Shown here in pieces: positions 1 through 9,991 of a stretch of 32,922 nucleotides of DNA. Numbering within the stretch: position 1 is the first letter of the stretch; each line of letters opens with the position of its first letter. The position numbers and the translations under genes are program-made. The notes beneath the pieces were generated by a model. It saw only the letters and a list, made by a program, of their open reading frames with translations. It made no database searches and was not told the DNA's origin. The DNA lies in assembly GCA_002709155.1 (NCBI GenBank), contig PAQA01000039.1, forward strand, positions 1 through 32,922. The letters run 5' to 3'. Source of the stretch: Rhodospirillaceae bacterium. Lineage in GTDB: Bacteria; Pseudomonadota; Alphaproteobacteria; Thalassobaculales; Thalassobaculaceae.

Positions 1-572
<572 letters not shown>

Positions 573-619
573 TTAAACTTTTGGATGGGTTTACTATAGT
601 TTACCTTCCTCGACCCACG

Positions 620-651
620 ATATATAGGAACCGTAGTCGGACGCTTCAACC
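620..651 (-). promoter_or_regulatory. Predicted sigma-32 (RpoH) promoter of dnaK
   Basis: On the minus strand the element reads GGTTGAAG, a 15-nt spacer, then CCTATATAT. The TTGAAG core is at 644-649 and CCTATAT at 622-628. This fits the alphaproteobacterial RpoH pattern (CTTG-like element, then CYTAT about 17-18 nt after the TTG). It lies about 90 nt upstream of the dnaK ATG. No CIRCE repeat is visible here, so control by RpoH rather than HrcA is the simpler reading. This is a prediction from pattern only. Confidence 0.5.
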
Positions 652-697
652 GTCATTATCAAAGTTTATTTTTATCATATTGTAATTTTACAGGAAA

Positions 698-711
698 CGA
701 GGGTCACCTCG
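698..711 (-). repeat. Short hairpin after grpE (CGAGG-N4-CCTCG), possible weak terminator
   Basis: Perfect 5-bp stem with a 4-nt loop, followed on the minus strand by TTT, in the grpE-dnaK gap. It is G+C-rich compared with its surroundings and could attenuate read-through from grpE into dnaK. The stem and U tract are short, so terminator function is doubtful. Confidence 0.25.
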
Positions 712-736
712 CAGTTACACCTTCATTTTGCAATGC

Positions 737-1333
737 TTAAACCTTCTCATCAACCCCTTCTGGTTGATCCGGTGTACTCGACTTGGACACACCTACCATC
801 GCTGCCCGCAGCACTCGATCCTCTATGGCATAACCCGGCTGCAAAACTTGCATCACCACACCAGGTTCTTCTTTATCTGTTTCGACCTCGAACATAGCTT
901 GGTGGAAATTATAGTCAAATTTTTCTCCGGTTGGATCAATCTTCCGAACTCCATTTTTCTCAAAAGCATTTAAAAGCTCTTTCTCCGTCATCTCGACACC
1001 GACAATAAGATTTTTTACACTTTCGTCCGCCCCGTCTAGATCTGAAGGCCCAGACTCGACAGCCCTACGGAGATTATCCGCAGCGCTCAGAAGATCTTTG
1101 GCAAAGTTGGCTATTCCGAATTTCCTTAATTGCTCTTTCTCTCTCTCGGCCCTTTTACGATAATTATCAAGTTCGGCAACCGAGCGAAGAAGTTGATCCT
1201 TAAGTTCGCTAACTTGTTCCTCTAAAGCCTCTAACGGTTCTTTTGTGGTGTCTTCCGGCCCAGAATCAATCTCCGCTTCGGCTAGATCATCTGGATCAAT
1301 CTCTTCGCTTTTTGATTGCTCTACATCTGTCAT
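737..1333 (-). CDS. grpE: Nucleotide exchange factor GrpE
   Basis: GrpE releases ADP from DnaK and resets the Hsp70 cycle. The 198-residue product has the family layout. An acidic N-terminal tail rich in Glu and Asp comes first, then a long helical coiled-coil stretch (LKDQLLRSVAELDNYRKRA, roughly residues 45-65) containing the typical ENYRKR-like segment. The C-terminal beta domain follows, with NFHQAMFEVET and GYAIEDRVLRAAMVGVSK. The length is normal. It starts at an ATG, 77 bp after hrcA on the same strand and upstream of dnaK, the usual hrcA-grpE-(dnaK) order. No frameshift or missing segment was seen. Confidence 0.97.
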   Translation of the reverse strand: MTDVEQSKSEEIDPDDLAEAEIDSGPEDTTKEPLEALEEQVSELKDQLLRSVAELDNYRKRAEREKEQLRKFGIANFAKDLLSAADNLRRAVESGPSDLDGADESVKNLIVGVEMTEKELLNAFEKNGVRKIDPTGEKFDYNFHQAMFEVETDKEEPGVVMQVLQPGYAIEDRVLRAAMVGVSKSSTPDQPEGVDEKV

Positions 1334-1410
1334 TTCTTATGTTCACCCGACATCGTTTATTCCCGAAACCTCATTTAAGCAATTTATATACATTTACAAC
1401 CGCTCGAGAC

Positions 1411-2460
1411 TTAATCTAGTAATTTTCCTACTAGTTTTGATGTATAATCAACAACTGGGATAATCCTTGCGTAATTCATTCGAAGTGGCCCAATCACCCC
1501 CAACGCTCCGACAACACGCTTTTTCTTATCATGATAGGGGGCGATTATCATTGAGCAGCCAGCATTTTTAAACAAATAGTTTTCCGCACCGATAAATATT
1601 TGCACTCCTTCAGCTTCACCCGTCGCATCTAAAAGGTTTAAAATACTCTCTCTTTTCTCCAAAGCCTCAAAAAGGGTTCTTATTCTCTCCAAATCCTCCA
1701 TAGCATTAACGTCATGAAGCAATTTTGATTGCCCGCGCAAAATTAAAGAGCCGCCTTTTATTCCCCCTGCCCACAATGCAACTCCATCTGCTACAACTTT
1801 GTTCGTTAGCGTGTCCAACTCAGTTTTGTGGAATTTAATTTCATTTAATATTTGTGCTTGTGCCTGCTCCATTGATAGGTTTGCTAAACGAGCATTAATA
1901 TAATTGGATGCTTGTATAAGCGCGGACGCTGGCAAACCATTAGGAATTTCAATAACCCTATTTTCGACTATTCCCGAATTTGTTACCATTACCACCAATG
2001 CTCTTCCATCCGTTAATGGAACAAACTCTATTTGACGCAGAGGAGCGTCAAATTTTGGTGAAATTACTAATCCAGCACATTCACTGAGACCCGAAAGTGC
2101 GGTGCTCGCGTCCTCTAGTACTTCAGAAAAATTTCGCCCCGCTGAACAACATTGGCCTTCGAGACTCGCTCTTTCGTCTGATCCTATGTCTCCCCCCAGC
2201 TCCAAAAGGCCGTCAACAAATATTCTAAGTCCAAAATCTGTTGGTAATCGACCTGCGGATGTATGCGGAGAAAACAAAAGGCCCTCTTCCTCCAGATCCG
2301 CCATTACACCTCTTATCGTCGCAGCCGATAGCGTCGAATTCATGACACGAGAGAGGGTTTTGGATCCTACTGGTTCTCCCGAGGCTAAATAAGAGTCTAC
2401 AATGTGCTGAAAAACTATTTTTGATCGTTCGCTTAGCTTTGAAATTCCATGGTTTGACAT
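1411..2460 (-). CDS. hrcA: Heat-inducible transcription repressor HrcA
   Basis: HrcA is a dimeric repressor that binds CIRCE inverted repeats in front of chaperone genes and is kept active by GroEL. The 349-residue protein opens with a winged-helix region (LSERSKIVFQHIVDSYLASG, then GSKTLSR and ATIRGVMADLEEEG) followed by the family signature HTSAGRLPTD near residue 62. A GAF-like domain follows, with LVVMVTNSGIVENRVI, and the C-terminus reads GVIGPLRMNYARIIPVVDYTSK. Length and motifs are normal. It is first in the hrcA-grpE-dnaK cluster and divergent from rph. I could not find a CIRCE element in its upstream region (2461-2605), so its target is probably elsewhere, for example a groESL promoter outside the window. 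Confidence 0.96.
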   Translation of the reverse strand: MSNHGISKLSERSKIVFQHIVDSYLASGEPVGSKTLSRVMNSTLSAATIRGVMADLEEEGLLFSPHTSAGRLPTDFGLRIFVDGLLELGGDIGSDERASLEGQCCSAGRNFSEVLEDASTALSGLSECAGLVISPKFDAPLRQIEFVPLTDGRALVVMVTNSGIVENRVIEIPNGLPASALIQASNYINARLANLSMEQAQAQILNEIKFHKTELDTLTNKVVADGVALWAGGIKGGSLILRGQSKLLHDVNAMEDLERIRTLFEALEKRESILNLLDATGEAEGVQIFIGAENYLFKNAGCSMIIAPYHDKKKRVVGALGVIGPLRMNYARIIPVVDYTSKLVGKLLD

Positions 2461-2605
2461 GCTGACAACGTATGGCTCTAATCGAAAAAGGTCAACGTTA
2501 CAATAATCTGATTTTTACTACAGGATCATCAATTATTGACTAACCAAACTAGATCTTTTTTTCAGAAAAGGGTAGGTTGCGGGCTCTAACTACTGGAAAA
2601 CGAAA

Positions 2606-3340
2606 ATGAATGCACTTAAGAAAAGGCCTTCTGGTCGGAGCTTTAACCAACTGCGATCTGTAACATTTGAGCTCAACGCAACAAAACATGCTGAGGGCTC
2701 TTGTCTAGTGAAGTTTGGAGACACCCATGTTCTCTGCACAGCAAGTGTTGATGAACGCGTCCCATCATTTCTGAGAAATAGTGGTAGGGGTTGGGTGACA
2801 GCGGAATATGGAATGTTACCAAGATCCACCAACACGAGAATGGATAGAGAGGCCTCTCGCGGAAAACAGAGTGGGCGAACTTTGGAAATTCAGAGATTGA
2901 TCGGGCGTTCCTTGCGGGCTGTAATCGATATGGAGGCACTTGGAGAGCGCCAAATTCGAATAGATTGTGATGTGTTACAAGCCGATGGGGGCACCCGAAC
3001 CGCATCTATTACCGGGGGCTTCCTTGCGCTATATTTGGCTTTAAACAATCTTCAAAGTAATGGTTTAATAACAACACTTCCTATACTAGACCATGTGGCC
3101 GCTGTTTCATGCGGCATTTATAACGGACAAGCATTGTTAGATCTTGACTATAGTGAAGATTCCGACGCGGGTGTGGACGCAAACTTTGTTTTGACTGGAG
3201 CCAATAAAATCATTGAGGTGCAAGCCACCGCAGAAGACAAAGCGTTCGACAAGAGTGAATTCAATGAACTTCTACAATTAGCAGAGGTTGGCATAAGTCA
3301 GTTGGTTAGACTTCAAAAACATGCACTCGGAATCAAATAA
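2606..3340 (+). CDS. rph: Ribonuclease PH
   Basis: RNase PH is a phosphate-dependent 3'-5' exoribonuclease that trims tRNA 3' ends. The 244-residue product has normal length. The N-terminal part includes [13 protein letters not shown] and [19 protein letters not shown], and later segments include [30 protein letters not shown] and [18 protein letters not shown], the conserved phosphate and active-site regions of the family. The C-terminal part carries [18 protein letters not shown] and [11 protein letters not shown]. The ATG start has a GGA about 10 nt upstream. It is divergent from hrcA and directly abuts rdgB (the next codon after the stop is the rdgB start), forming an rph-rdgB-hemW operon. 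Confidence 0.98.
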   Translation: MNALKKRPSGRSFNQLRSVTFELNATKHAEGSCLVKFGDTHVLCTASVDERVPSFLRNSGRGWVTAEYGMLPRSTNTRMDREASRGKQSGRTLEIQRLIGRSLRAVIDMEALGERQIRIDCDVLQADGGTRTASITGGFLALYLALNNLQSNGLITTLPILDHVAAVSCGIYNGQALLDLDYSEDSDAGVDANFVLTGANKIIEVQATAEDKAFDKSEFNELLQLAEVGISQLVRLQKHALGIK

Positions 3341-3979
3341 TTGTTTTTAGAAAAAATTGGACCCTCAAACAAACTAATAATAGCAAGCCACAATCAAGGA
3401 AAAGTAACCGAGATTCGTGACTTGCTTGAGCCATTCGGTTTGGAACTGATTTCCGCTGCGAGTTTAAATTTACCTGAACCCGAGGAAACTGCCAATACGT
3501 TTTCGGGAAATGCCAGACTTAAGGCTGAAGCCGCAGCCCTTGCAACCGGTTTTCCCGCTTTCGCCGATGACTCTGGATTAAATGTAGACGCTCTAGACGG
3601 AGAGCCTGGCATTTATTCGGCTCGCTGGGCTGGTGAGGACAAAGATTTCTCTATGGCAATGGCAAAAGTTAATGCTGCATTGTGTGAGATTGACGTAAAA
3701 CTCGAGATAAAAGCGTCAAGATCTGCTAATTTCTTTTGTGCCTTGGCGCTTTCCTGGCCAGACAATAAGACAGAGATTTTTGAAGGCTCAATTAACGGCA
3801 CCCTCTGCTGGCCACCAAGGGGGGGGAACGGTTTTGGCTATGACCCAATGTTCATACCCACCGGTTATGATGAAACATTTGGTGAGTTTGATCAAAAACT
3901 AAAGCACTCTATTAGCCATCGCGCTAAAGCATTCGCAAAATTCCTATCATACGTTCAGAATGAAAACAATGGGCACTGA
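3341..3979 (+). CDS. rdgB: dITP/XTP pyrophosphatase (RdgB/HAM1 family)
   Basis: RdgB hydrolyses non-canonical purine nucleoside triphosphates (dITP, XTP, ITP) to monophosphates and so keeps them out of DNA and RNA. The 212-residue sequence shows SHNQGK (16-21) for phosphate binding, ADDSGL (75-80), [18 protein letters not shown] (164-169) and SHRAKA (192-197), all family signatures. The start is a TTG immediately after the rph stop codon, with CGGA upstream; there is no ATG before the first conserved motif, so TTG is the best choice. The 3' end overlaps hemW by 20 nt, implying translational coupling. Confidence 0.96.
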   Translation: MFLEKIGPSNKLIIASHNQGKVTEIRDLLEPFGLELISAASLNLPEPEETANTFSGNARLKAEAAALATGFPAFADDSGLNVDALDGEPGIYSARWAGEDKDFSMAMAKVNAALCEIDVKLEIKASRSANFFCALALSWPDNKTEIFEGSINGTLCWPPRGGNGFGYDPMFIPTGYDETFGEFDQKLKHSISHRAKAFAKFLSYVQNENNGH

Positions 3980-5156
3980 GGAAGTTAGTTCCAATATTGG
4001 GCTATATATACACTGGCCATTTTGTCTTTCAAAATGTCCCTATTGTGACTTTAATAGCCATGTTGTTGAGAGCGTAGATCACAGTCGTTGGGAAAAAGCA
4101 CTGGTTAAAGAATTAACTTTTTTATCCAAAAATCAAAATCAAAAAAAACTCAAGAGTATCTTTTTTGGAGGAGGAACGCCTTCTTTGATGGAACCAGAAA
4201 CTGTTTTTAAAGCTATTCAAACAGCAAAAAAAATATGGGACGTAAAAGAACCAATAGAAATAACTTTAGAGGCAAACCCCTCATCTATTGAGTGCCAAAC
4301 TTTTAATTCTTTTAAACAAGCTGGTATTAATAGAGTGTCTTTGGGCATTCAGGCTTTTGACGATAACGCTTTGTCATTCCTAGGGAGAAGTCATAATCAG
4401 CTGGATGCCATAAATGCACTTGAAGCTGCTCACAAATCATTCGATAGAGTCTCTTTCGACCTCATATACGCGAGACCACAACAAACCATTGACAGCTGGC
4501 TTCTAGAATTGGGTCAGGCTCTAGATCTTGCTGGCGAGCATATGTCAGTATATCAGCTTACCATCGAAAAAGGCACGGCGTTTTATTCTCAGTATAAAAG
4601 GGGAGGTTTTGAAATGCCAAGCCCCGAAACAGCAGGCGATTTCTACGAAGTCACCAACGAGAAATTGAGTTCCGCCGGATTACAAAATTATGAGATCTCA
4701 AACTATGCCCATTTGGGGTCAGAATGTCAGCACAATATGATATATTGGCGATCTGAGGATTATCTAGGCGTTGGCCCAGGAGCCCATAGTAGGCTGACAG
4801 ACATAAGAGGAAAACGCAGAGCCACACGTTCACTTACAGCACCTTTTTCTTGGTTAAAAGAGGTTGAAGCTAAAGGCAATGCGTTAGTAGAACAGAATAT
4901 TCTTAGCACATCTGAACAGCTCACAGAGACAATCATGATGGGCCTCCGGTTAAAGGAGGGGATTTCTTTGAAAAAACTATATCAACTCACTGGGAAACCT
5001 CTCGTTCAACTGTTTGATGAAGAGGCACTTTATTTATTAAAAAACGAAGGTTACCTCGGGGTAGATGACCTCTATTTGAGGGCAACAGACGCGGGACGGC
5101 AAAGGCTAGATGGTGTAGTTCGTTGTCTACTAGAGTCTGCTAATATTCCTAATTAG
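3960..5156 (+). CDS. hemW: Radical SAM protein HemW (heme chaperone, HemN-like)
   Basis: HemW is a radical-SAM protein related to coproporphyrinogen III dehydrogenase HemN but regarded as a heme-trafficking chaperone. The cluster motif CxxxCxxC is at C22, C26 and C29 within [13 protein letters not shown]. HemN has CX3CX2CXC; here the position of the fourth Cys is Phe, as in HemW. The GGGTPS SAM-binding motif is at 70-75, LEANPSSIE lies near 104, and [10 protein letters not shown] follows. The C-terminal HemN-type domain ends with LRLKEGIS and [12 protein letters not shown]. Two in-frame ATGs (3960 and 3969) are both possible starts. It is the last gene of the rph-rdgB-hemW operon, and its end overlaps the convergent lipoprotein gene by 8 nt. 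Confidence 0.95.
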   Translation: MKTMGTEEVSSNIGLYIHWPFCLSKCPYCDFNSHVVESVDHSRWEKALVKELTFLSKNQNQKKLKSIFFGGGTPSLMEPETVFKAIQTAKKIWDVKEPIEITLEANPSSIECQTFNSFKQAGINRVSLGIQAFDDNALSFLGRSHNQLDAINALEAAHKSFDRVSFDLIYARPQQTIDSWLLELGQALDLAGEHMSVYQLTIEKGTAFYSQYKRGGFEMPSPETAGDFYEVTNEKLSSAGLQNYEISNYAHLGSECQHNMIYWRSEDYLGVGPGAHSRLTDIRGKRRATRSLTAPFSWLKEVEAKGNALVEQNILSTSEQLTETIMMGLRLKEGISLKKLYQLTGKPLVQLFDEEALYLLKNEGYLGVDDLYLRATDAGRQRLDGVVRCLLESANIPN

Positions 5157-6642
5157 ATTTAAAAAACAATTTTGGGGCTTTATCGATAACTTTCACCCCA
5201 TCTGGTCCGACTTCCAGGATTGCCAATCCTCGTTCATTTGTGCCATTTTTCAAAAACCTCACTATTCCATCAACACCGAGAAACCCTTTGGGATCCGTTA
5301 TCAGTGTGGAGCTATTATTCACCCCTAATTTTCCAGATGTCAGCTTCACAGCGAGAAGCATGGCATCATATGCCAAGCTAGAGAGGCGTGGCGGCGAATA
5401 ACCAAATACTCTTTCAAATTTGACTTCATAGGGTTTTCGAAGCTCAGGCGAAGGCGCCGCGTACCATCCTCCTATCAGCGCAGGTTCTAAATTCAAGTTT
5501 TTATCATTATCCCACAGAGTACTTCCTAAAAGTCGAATGCGGGATGGATCTACATCAAAAAAGGCAAGTAACGGTGCTATAATACGCAGCTCAGCGCCCC
5601 CAGATGGTAGCAGAACGGCGTCAAAGGATGGGTCTCCCAATGTGTCCAATCCAGAGAGTCGGTTTAATGCGGTGTTTGCTATCTCATCGGATTGGCGCTT
5701 TAATTGCTTTTTCTGTAATTTTAGCTTTTGATTTCGGCTATCGTATTCCGCGAATTCTCTGACCGCGTTACTAAAATCAGAACTGTTTGGATTGAAGAAT
5801 AGCTCCGAAACTAGTTGGACATCCATTCTATCTGATACGTTGTGCGCAACCGACAATGACAGCCGTCCAAAATCATTGGCAGGCACAAGTATTCCAATCC
5901 TCCTATATCCTCTAGTTAAGCTGTACTCCAGAATTCGGGTGATTTGTTGTCCTGGCAAAAAACCGAAAACGTAAACGCCATCCCCCGCCACTTTTGTGTT
6001 ATTAGAAAAACTTATTACAGGTATTTTAGCGGCTTTAGTCAAAGGGGCTATAGCCTCGGTAGACCCACTAAAAAATGGACCTAAAATCAACTTTACCTCC
6101 TCTTTAATCAAAGTACCAGCGGCCTGAACCGCGCTCTCAGGGTCACCCTTTGTGTCGATTATGATTAACTCTATATCGTCATTAGCGGCCTCGAAAAGTG
6201 CCAATTGGATTGCATCAAGGAATGCCGCGCCTTTGCCCGTCGAATTTTGAGATAATGGCAATAAAACTCCGATTTTCTTAGTTATATTTTCATTATGTCG
6301 GCTTTCTTTATGAACACTATTGGGATTTTTTATTCCTTGTGAGGCCGGCGCTTTTAATTGATCGTTTGCAATTGTGTCCAACTTGTATTTGTGGAGATTA
6401 TTTTTTTCTTTCTTGTAATGAGCCCCAACAGCGACATTCAAATGGCTTTTTTTCTTAGGTGCATTCTTAACTATCGCATGAGAGTTAGTAGATAATCTAA
6501 TTTGATTAGACTCTCGTAACGATTTTTGATGTTCTGATTGGCAGCCCGGTAGAAAAACAAACGCCAGCAACAAAAAACTCGATGATCGGCTCCTATTTGT
6601 TGCAAATAATCTTATAACAGGCTCTATTAAAATAAATACCAC
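5149..6642 (-). CDS. LpoA-type penicillin-binding protein activator, outer-membrane lipoprotein
   Basis: The 497-residue product is a lipoprotein with a periplasmic-binding-protein-like (Peripla_BP_6/LpoA C-terminal) fold, seen in KKIGVLLPLSQNSTGKGAAFLDAIQLAL, a DTKGD segment, LILGPFFSGSTEAIAPL, PVISFSNN and RRIGILVPANDFGR. The signal region ends in LPGC with the lipidated Cys at residue 34, after an unusually long basic n-region. The start is GTG, well supported by an AGGAGG Shine-Dalgarno 6 nt upstream. In alphaproteobacteria this family sits divergently from rsmI, as here, and is annotated as a PBP activator by homology with gammaproteobacterial LpoA, which stimulates PBP1a. Whether it activates a PBP in this organism is inference. 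Residues about 40-120 look low-complexity and linker-like. Confidence 0.85.
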   Translation of the reverse strand: MVFILIEPVIRLFATNRSRSSSFLLLAFVFLPGCQSEHQKSLRESNQIRLSTNSHAIVKNAPKKKSHLNVAVGAHYKKEKNNLHKYKLDTIANDQLKAPASQGIKNPNSVHKESRHNENITKKIGVLLPLSQNSTGKGAAFLDAIQLALFEAANDDIELIIIDTKGDPESAVQAAGTLIKEEVKLILGPFFSGSTEAIAPLTKAAKIPVISFSNNTKVAGDGVYVFGFLPGQQITRILEYSLTRGYRRIGILVPANDFGRLSLSVAHNVSDRMDVQLVSELFFNPNSSDFSNAVREFAEYDSRNQKLKLQKKQLKRQSDEIANTALNRLSGLDTLGDPSFDAVLLPSGGAELRIIAPLLAFFDVDPSRIRLLGSTLWDNDKNLNLEPALIGGWYAAPSPELRKPYEVKFERVFGYSPPRLSSLAYDAMLLAVKLTSGKLGVNNSSTLITDPKGFLGVDGIVRFLKNGTNERGLAILEVGPDGVKVIDKAPKLFFKSN

Positions 6643-6668
6643 AGAGTGCCTCCTAAGACGGCTCTTTA

Positions 6669-7574
6669 ATGGATGACAATACTTTAAATAAAGGAGACAG
6701 TAAACTTGGGTCTAATGGCAAAATTATGACAACCAGGAATTCAATACCCAATCTTATTCTCGTTTCGACCCCTATTGGTAACTTGGGTGACATTTCTCTA
6801 CGTGCCATCGAGGCTTGTCGTGATGCCGATAAGATCCTATGCGAAGACACCCGTGTTTCAAGGAAACTCTTAAAGAAATATAATATTGAAACAAAACTCT
6901 CTAGTTATCATGAACACAATGCCCAGAAAATTAGGCCAAAAATTATACGTGATTTAGAGACTGGGGCACAAATTGTTCTAATAAGTGATGCTGGAACACC
7001 ATTAATTTCGGATCCGGGTTATCAACTTGTCCGGGATTGTATTGATAATAAAATACAGGTTTCTTCGGTTCCTGGGCCAACAGCTCTAATTACCGCTTTA
7101 GCAGTTTCTGGCCTGCCGCCAGACACATTCTATTTTGGTGGATTCTTGCCTAGCAAAAGCGCGGCCCGGCAGAAAGCTTTTTTAGAGAAAGTAGAGCTGA
7201 AGACAACCCTAATATTTTATGAATCCCCAAACCGTTTAACTGACTGCTTAGAAGACGCAATCTTTTGTTTAGGAAATAGGGACGCAGCAGTGGCCCGGGA
7301 ATTAACAAAATTACATGAAGATATTCAAAGGGGAACTCTAACAGACCTTTTAGATTTTTATAAAAAATCCGGCCCCCCCAAGGGAGAACTAGTGCTTATG
7401 ATTGGGCCGCCGTCCAGAAAAGTTAATACAGATATGGAGGCCCTAGAGACATTGTTGCGCAAACTTCTAAAAAATAATAGCTTGCGCGATACTGTAAAAA
7501 TCGCGAGCAATACACTAGGTATACCCCGATCAATCGTGTATGAACGCGCCTTAATAGTTAGAGATGCAACCTAG
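6669..7574 (+). CDS. rsmI: 16S rRNA (cytidine1402-2'-O)-methyltransferase RsmI
   Basis: RsmI 2'-O-methylates C1402 of 16S rRNA in the decoding centre, using SAM. The 301-residue reading shows STPIGNLGDISLRAIE (33-48), CEDTRVSRKLL, SYHEHNA, LISDAGTPLISDPG and PGPTALITALAVSGLP, all signatures of the tetrapyrrole-methylase fold in this family. The C-terminal helical region is present. The start is uncertain: ATG 6669 adds about 20 poorly conserved residues, while ATG 6726 (MTTRNSIPNLIL) is closer to usual family starts. Neither has a strong Shine-Dalgarno. It is divergent from the LpoA-type gene by 26 bp. The YraN gene that commonly follows rsmI is absent, and the next gene starts 23 bp later. 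Confidence 0.95.
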   Translation: MDDNTLNKGDSKLGSNGKIMTTRNSIPNLILVSTPIGNLGDISLRAIEACRDADKILCEDTRVSRKLLKKYNIETKLSSYHEHNAQKIRPKIIRDLETGAQIVLISDAGTPLISDPGYQLVRDCIDNKIQVSSVPGPTALITALAVSGLPPDTFYFGGFLPSKSAARQKAFLEKVELKTTLIFYESPNRLTDCLEDAIFCLGNRDAAVARELTKLHEDIQRGTLTDLLDFYKKSGPPKGELVLMIGPPSRKVNTDMEALETLLRKLLKNNSLRDTVKIASNTLGIPRSIVYERALIVRDAT

Positions 7575-7597
7575 AAAGTAGATGATGGGAACTGAAT

Positions 7598-8209
7598 ATG
7601 TCACTGAATTCTCTTTATAAAAAAGGAGAGCTATTGTTCTCCTGTTTAACAATAATAACAGTGTCTATCTTACTATCATCCTGCTCTCCTGTAGGATTAG
7701 TTGTGGGAGCTGGGGCATCTCTAATGACAGCAAGCCAAACGGAAAAAGGATTAAAGGTTTCGGCGAAGGATCTTCAAATAAAAGCAGAAATAAACCATAA
7801 TCTTTTTCAAAAAGATCATGAGCTTTTTGGCGCTGTAAAAGTCTCGGTCGATAATGGGAAAGTTCTCATCACTGGCTCGGTTCCAAATCCCCAAGACCGA
7901 ATCGAAATTTCTAGGCTCTCCTGGAAAGTGGGCGGCGTTAGAGAAGTCATCAACGAAGTTCAAGTAACAAATAAAGCTTCCTTTACCAACAGAGCTAAAG
8001 ATCTATTAATTAATAAATCTTTACAAACACAGCTGCTCTTGGATCAGTCAATTAATTTCATAAATTTCAGTGTCGATACGGTAAATGGGGTTGTTTATAT
8101 TTTTGGAATTGCTCGAGACCAAGAGGAAATCAATAGAGTAATTAAACATGCCAGAAATATAAACTACGTGGAAAATATTATAAATTATATGTCTTTAGGC
8201 AACCAATAG
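7598..8209 (+). CDS. BON-domain lipoprotein (DolP/YraP-like)
   Basis: The 203-residue protein has an N-terminal hydrophobic segment ending in LLSSC with Cys29, a good lipobox, followed by a Gly/Ala-rich stretch (VGLVVGAGASLMTASQ). Two BON domains follow, about residues 55-125 (IKAEINHNLF, then VSVDNGKVLITGSV) and 127-200 (KSLQTQLLLD, then FSVDTVNGVVYIFGIA). BON domains bind membranes or lipid. The homologous E. coli DolP (YraP) is an outer-membrane lipoprotein that supports envelope integrity and the BAM complex. A similar role here is inference from family and architecture. It lies between rsmI and gshB on the same strand, a conserved alphaproteobacterial position. No strong reason to doubt the ATG start. 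Confidence 0.88.
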   Translation: MSLNSLYKKGELLFSCLTIITVSILLSSCSPVGLVVGAGASLMTASQTEKGLKVSAKDLQIKAEINHNLFQKDHELFGAVKVSVDNGKVLITGSVPNPQDRIEISRLSWKVGGVREVINEVQVTNKASFTNRAKDLLINKSLQTQLLLDQSINFINFSVDTVNGVVYIFGIARDQEEINRVIKHARNINYVENIINYMSLGNQ

Positions 8210-8327
8210 TCGAAAGTAAAAACTCATAAGAGTTGGAGGTAAAGTATATTTCCAGCTGTTTTAAGTGGCCCAGATGCACTAATAAGCATCAATTAAATAA
8301 CTGTTTACGAAATAGGGGTGGCGTCAT

Positions 8328-9269
8328 ATGAGCCTTATTGTAGCTTTGCAAATGGATCCCATTGATTCAATTGATATTAATGGCGATAGCAGTTTCTCGC
8401 TTGCTTTAGAGGCGCAAGACAGGGGCCATAAATTGTTCCACTATCTACCAACGAGCCTGACTTATAAAGATCGAGACATTAGCGCTCGGGCCCAAGAGTT
8501 ATCTGTTAGGCCAATTCACGGCAATCACTTCACTTTGGGAGGGTTTGAAAAAATAAATCTCAAAGATGATTTAGATGTTATTTTAATGCGACAGGACCCC
8601 CCCTTTGACATGTCCTATATAACTGCAACCCATATATTAGAACACGTCCACCCAGTAACATTAGTAGTGAATGATCCGGTAAATGTCCGGAATGCGCCCG
8701 AAAAGTTATTCATCACTCACTTTAGGGACGTGATGCCGCCGACTTTAATTACAAACGATAAAAATGAAGTTGAGGTTTTTCGGAAAGAATACAAAGATAT
8801 AATCGTTAAACCACTTTATGGGAATGGGGGCGCGGGAGTTTTTCACATCAAACCAAATGACGAAAATCTTAGTTCGCTTCTAGAGTTATATGAAGGGTTT
8901 TATAAGGAACCCCTTATTGTTCAACAATATCTGCCAAAAGTACGAGAGGGCGACAAAAGAGTCATACTAGTGGATGGCAAAGCCATAGGAGCCATAAACA
9001 GAGTTCCTGCGGCTGGCGAAGCTCGCTCAAATATGCATGTTGGGGGCACCCCAGAAAAATGTGAGCTTACGAAAAGAGATCAAGAGATATGTGAAATTAT
9101 CGGCCCAGCGCTAAAAAAACAGGGTTTACTTTTTGTCGGAATCGATGTGATAGGGAATCACTTGACCGAGATCAATGTTACATCCCCCACAGGAATTCAG
9201 GAACTTAGTCGGTTTAGCGGCATTAATGTTGCGAAAATTATTTGGGAGGCCATAGAATCAAAGCTATAA
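8328..9269 (+). CDS. gshB: Glutathione synthetase
   Basis: GshB joins gamma-glutamylcysteine and glycine with ATP to make glutathione in the cytoplasm. The 313-residue protein begins [21 protein letters not shown], the typical prokaryotic GshB N-terminus. It has MRQDPPFD (87-94), VRNAPEKLF, the ATP-grasp glycine loop [12 protein letters not shown] (161-172), [11 protein letters not shown] and [19 protein letters not shown] near the C-terminus. The length is normal. The start ATG is preceded by GGGGTGG about 8 nt upstream. A 118-bp gap separates it from the BON-domain gene, so it may have its own promoter. It converges with the HIT gene with only 8 bp between stops. Confidence 0.97.
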   Translation: MSLIVALQMDPIDSIDINGDSSFSLALEAQDRGHKLFHYLPTSLTYKDRDISARAQELSVRPIHGNHFTLGGFEKINLKDDLDVILMRQDPPFDMSYITATHILEHVHPVTLVVNDPVNVRNAPEKLFITHFRDVMPPTLITNDKNEVEVFRKEYKDIIVKPLYGNGGAGVFHIKPNDENLSSLLELYEGFYKEPLIVQQYLPKVREGDKRVILVDGKAIGAINRVPAAGEARSNMHVGGTPEKCELTKRDQEICEIIGPALKKQGLLFVGIDVIGNHLTEINVTSPTGIQELSRFSGINVAKIIWEAIESKL

Positions 9270-9277
9270 ATGCGACT

Positions 9278-9643
9278 TCATAAAACATTTATCATTCTTC
9301 CTAAAGGTTGACCACCTAGTAAATGGAGGTGATAATGAGGAACTTCCTGTAGCCCATTAATTCCTGTATTTGCTATCGCGCGAAAACCCATTTTTTCAAG
9401 CTCTAATATTTTTACAATATCTCCAATAGATCTAGAAAAAGCGATCTGTTCTTCCTCTGACGCTCTTTTTGAGAAATCCCCCATATCTGTGTATGGCCCT
9501 CTTGGTATCACTAGAATATGAACTGGCGCCTGAGGATTAATATCTTCAAAAGCTAAAACATGTTCGTTTTCGTAAACAGTTTTATTTGGAATTTCCCCTC
9601 TGAGAATTTTTGCGAAGATATTGTCCGGATCATAATCTGCCAT
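9278..9643 (-). CDS. Histidine triad (HIT) nucleotide hydrolase, HinT-like
   Basis: A 121-residue HIT protein of the HinT/PKCI branch. These enzymes hydrolyse AMP-linked phosphoramidates such as lysyl- or aminoacyl-AMP. The triad HYHLHLL is at 103-109 with catalytic histidines at 103, 105 and 107. Upstream lie the typical NIFAKILRGEIP, FEDINPQAPVHILVIP and NTGINGLQEVPH segments. It is the last gene of the histidine operon, 15 bp after hisE, a place where HIT genes are often found in alphaproteobacteria. No role in histidine synthesis is established; co-location is probably ancestral. Confidence 0.94.
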   Translation of the reverse strand: MADYDPDNIFAKILRGEIPNKTVYENEHVLAFEDINPQAPVHILVIPRGPYTDMGDFSKRASEEEQIAFSRSIGDIVKILELEKMGFRAIANTGINGLQEVPHYHLHLLGGQPLGRMINVL

Positions 9644-9658
9644 CTTTACTCTCTTTTA

Positions 9659-9979
9659 TCATGTTTTAACTCTCTTGGCTTTTTCTTCTAGGCCCGACTC
9701 AATTGACCTTCTCGCCATCTCGTCCCAAATGTCCTCCAATTTAACATTAGAATCCGCCCATAAGACCATTAAATGGTATAAAAGATCGACACTTTCATAT
9801 ATTAAACCATTTTTTCTTTTGCCAATTGCCTCAATAATGGTTTCAACGGCTTCCTCACCAACCTTTTTCGCTATAGCGTCGGTCCCACGGTCAAATAACT
9901 GAGCTGTGTAAGAATCGTTAGGGTCAGCCTTTTTTCTTTCACATATCGTATGATAGAGATCGTCCATTTTATTTATCAT
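9659..9979 (-). CDS. hisE: Phosphoribosyl-ATP pyrophosphatase
   Basis: HisE hydrolyses PR-ATP to PR-AMP in the second step of histidine synthesis. The protein is about 106 residues, an all-alpha MazG-type fold with GTDAIAKKVGEEAVETIIEA, which holds the metal-binding Glu residues, and ESVDLLYHLMVLW. An upstream TTG at 9991 is in frame and touches the hisF stop codon. However, GGAG of that stretch sits 6 nt before the ATG at 9979, which is therefore the more likely start. HisE stands alone rather than fused to HisI. It is translationally close to hisF (12-nt gap) and followed by the HIT gene. Confidence 0.95.
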   Translation of the reverse strand: MINKMDDLYHTICERKKADPNDSYTAQLFDRGTDAIAKKVGEEAVETIIEAIGKRKNGLIYESVDLLYHLMVLWADSNVKLEDIWDEMARRSIESGLEEKAKRVKT

Positions 9980-9991
9980 TTTCAACTCCAA

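Noticed and set aside
2461-2605. Possible CIRCE or promoter upstream of hrcA
   Set aside because: No CIRCE arms found. A GTTGACC/CATACG pair on the minus strand would place its -10 only about 9 nt from the ATG, so it is unlikely to be a working promoter.
8224-8299. Small stems between the BON gene and gshB (AACTC-N4-GAGTT and GATGC-N8-GCATC)
   Set aside because: 5-bp stems without a T run or conserved riboswitch features; no support as terminator or regulatory RNA.
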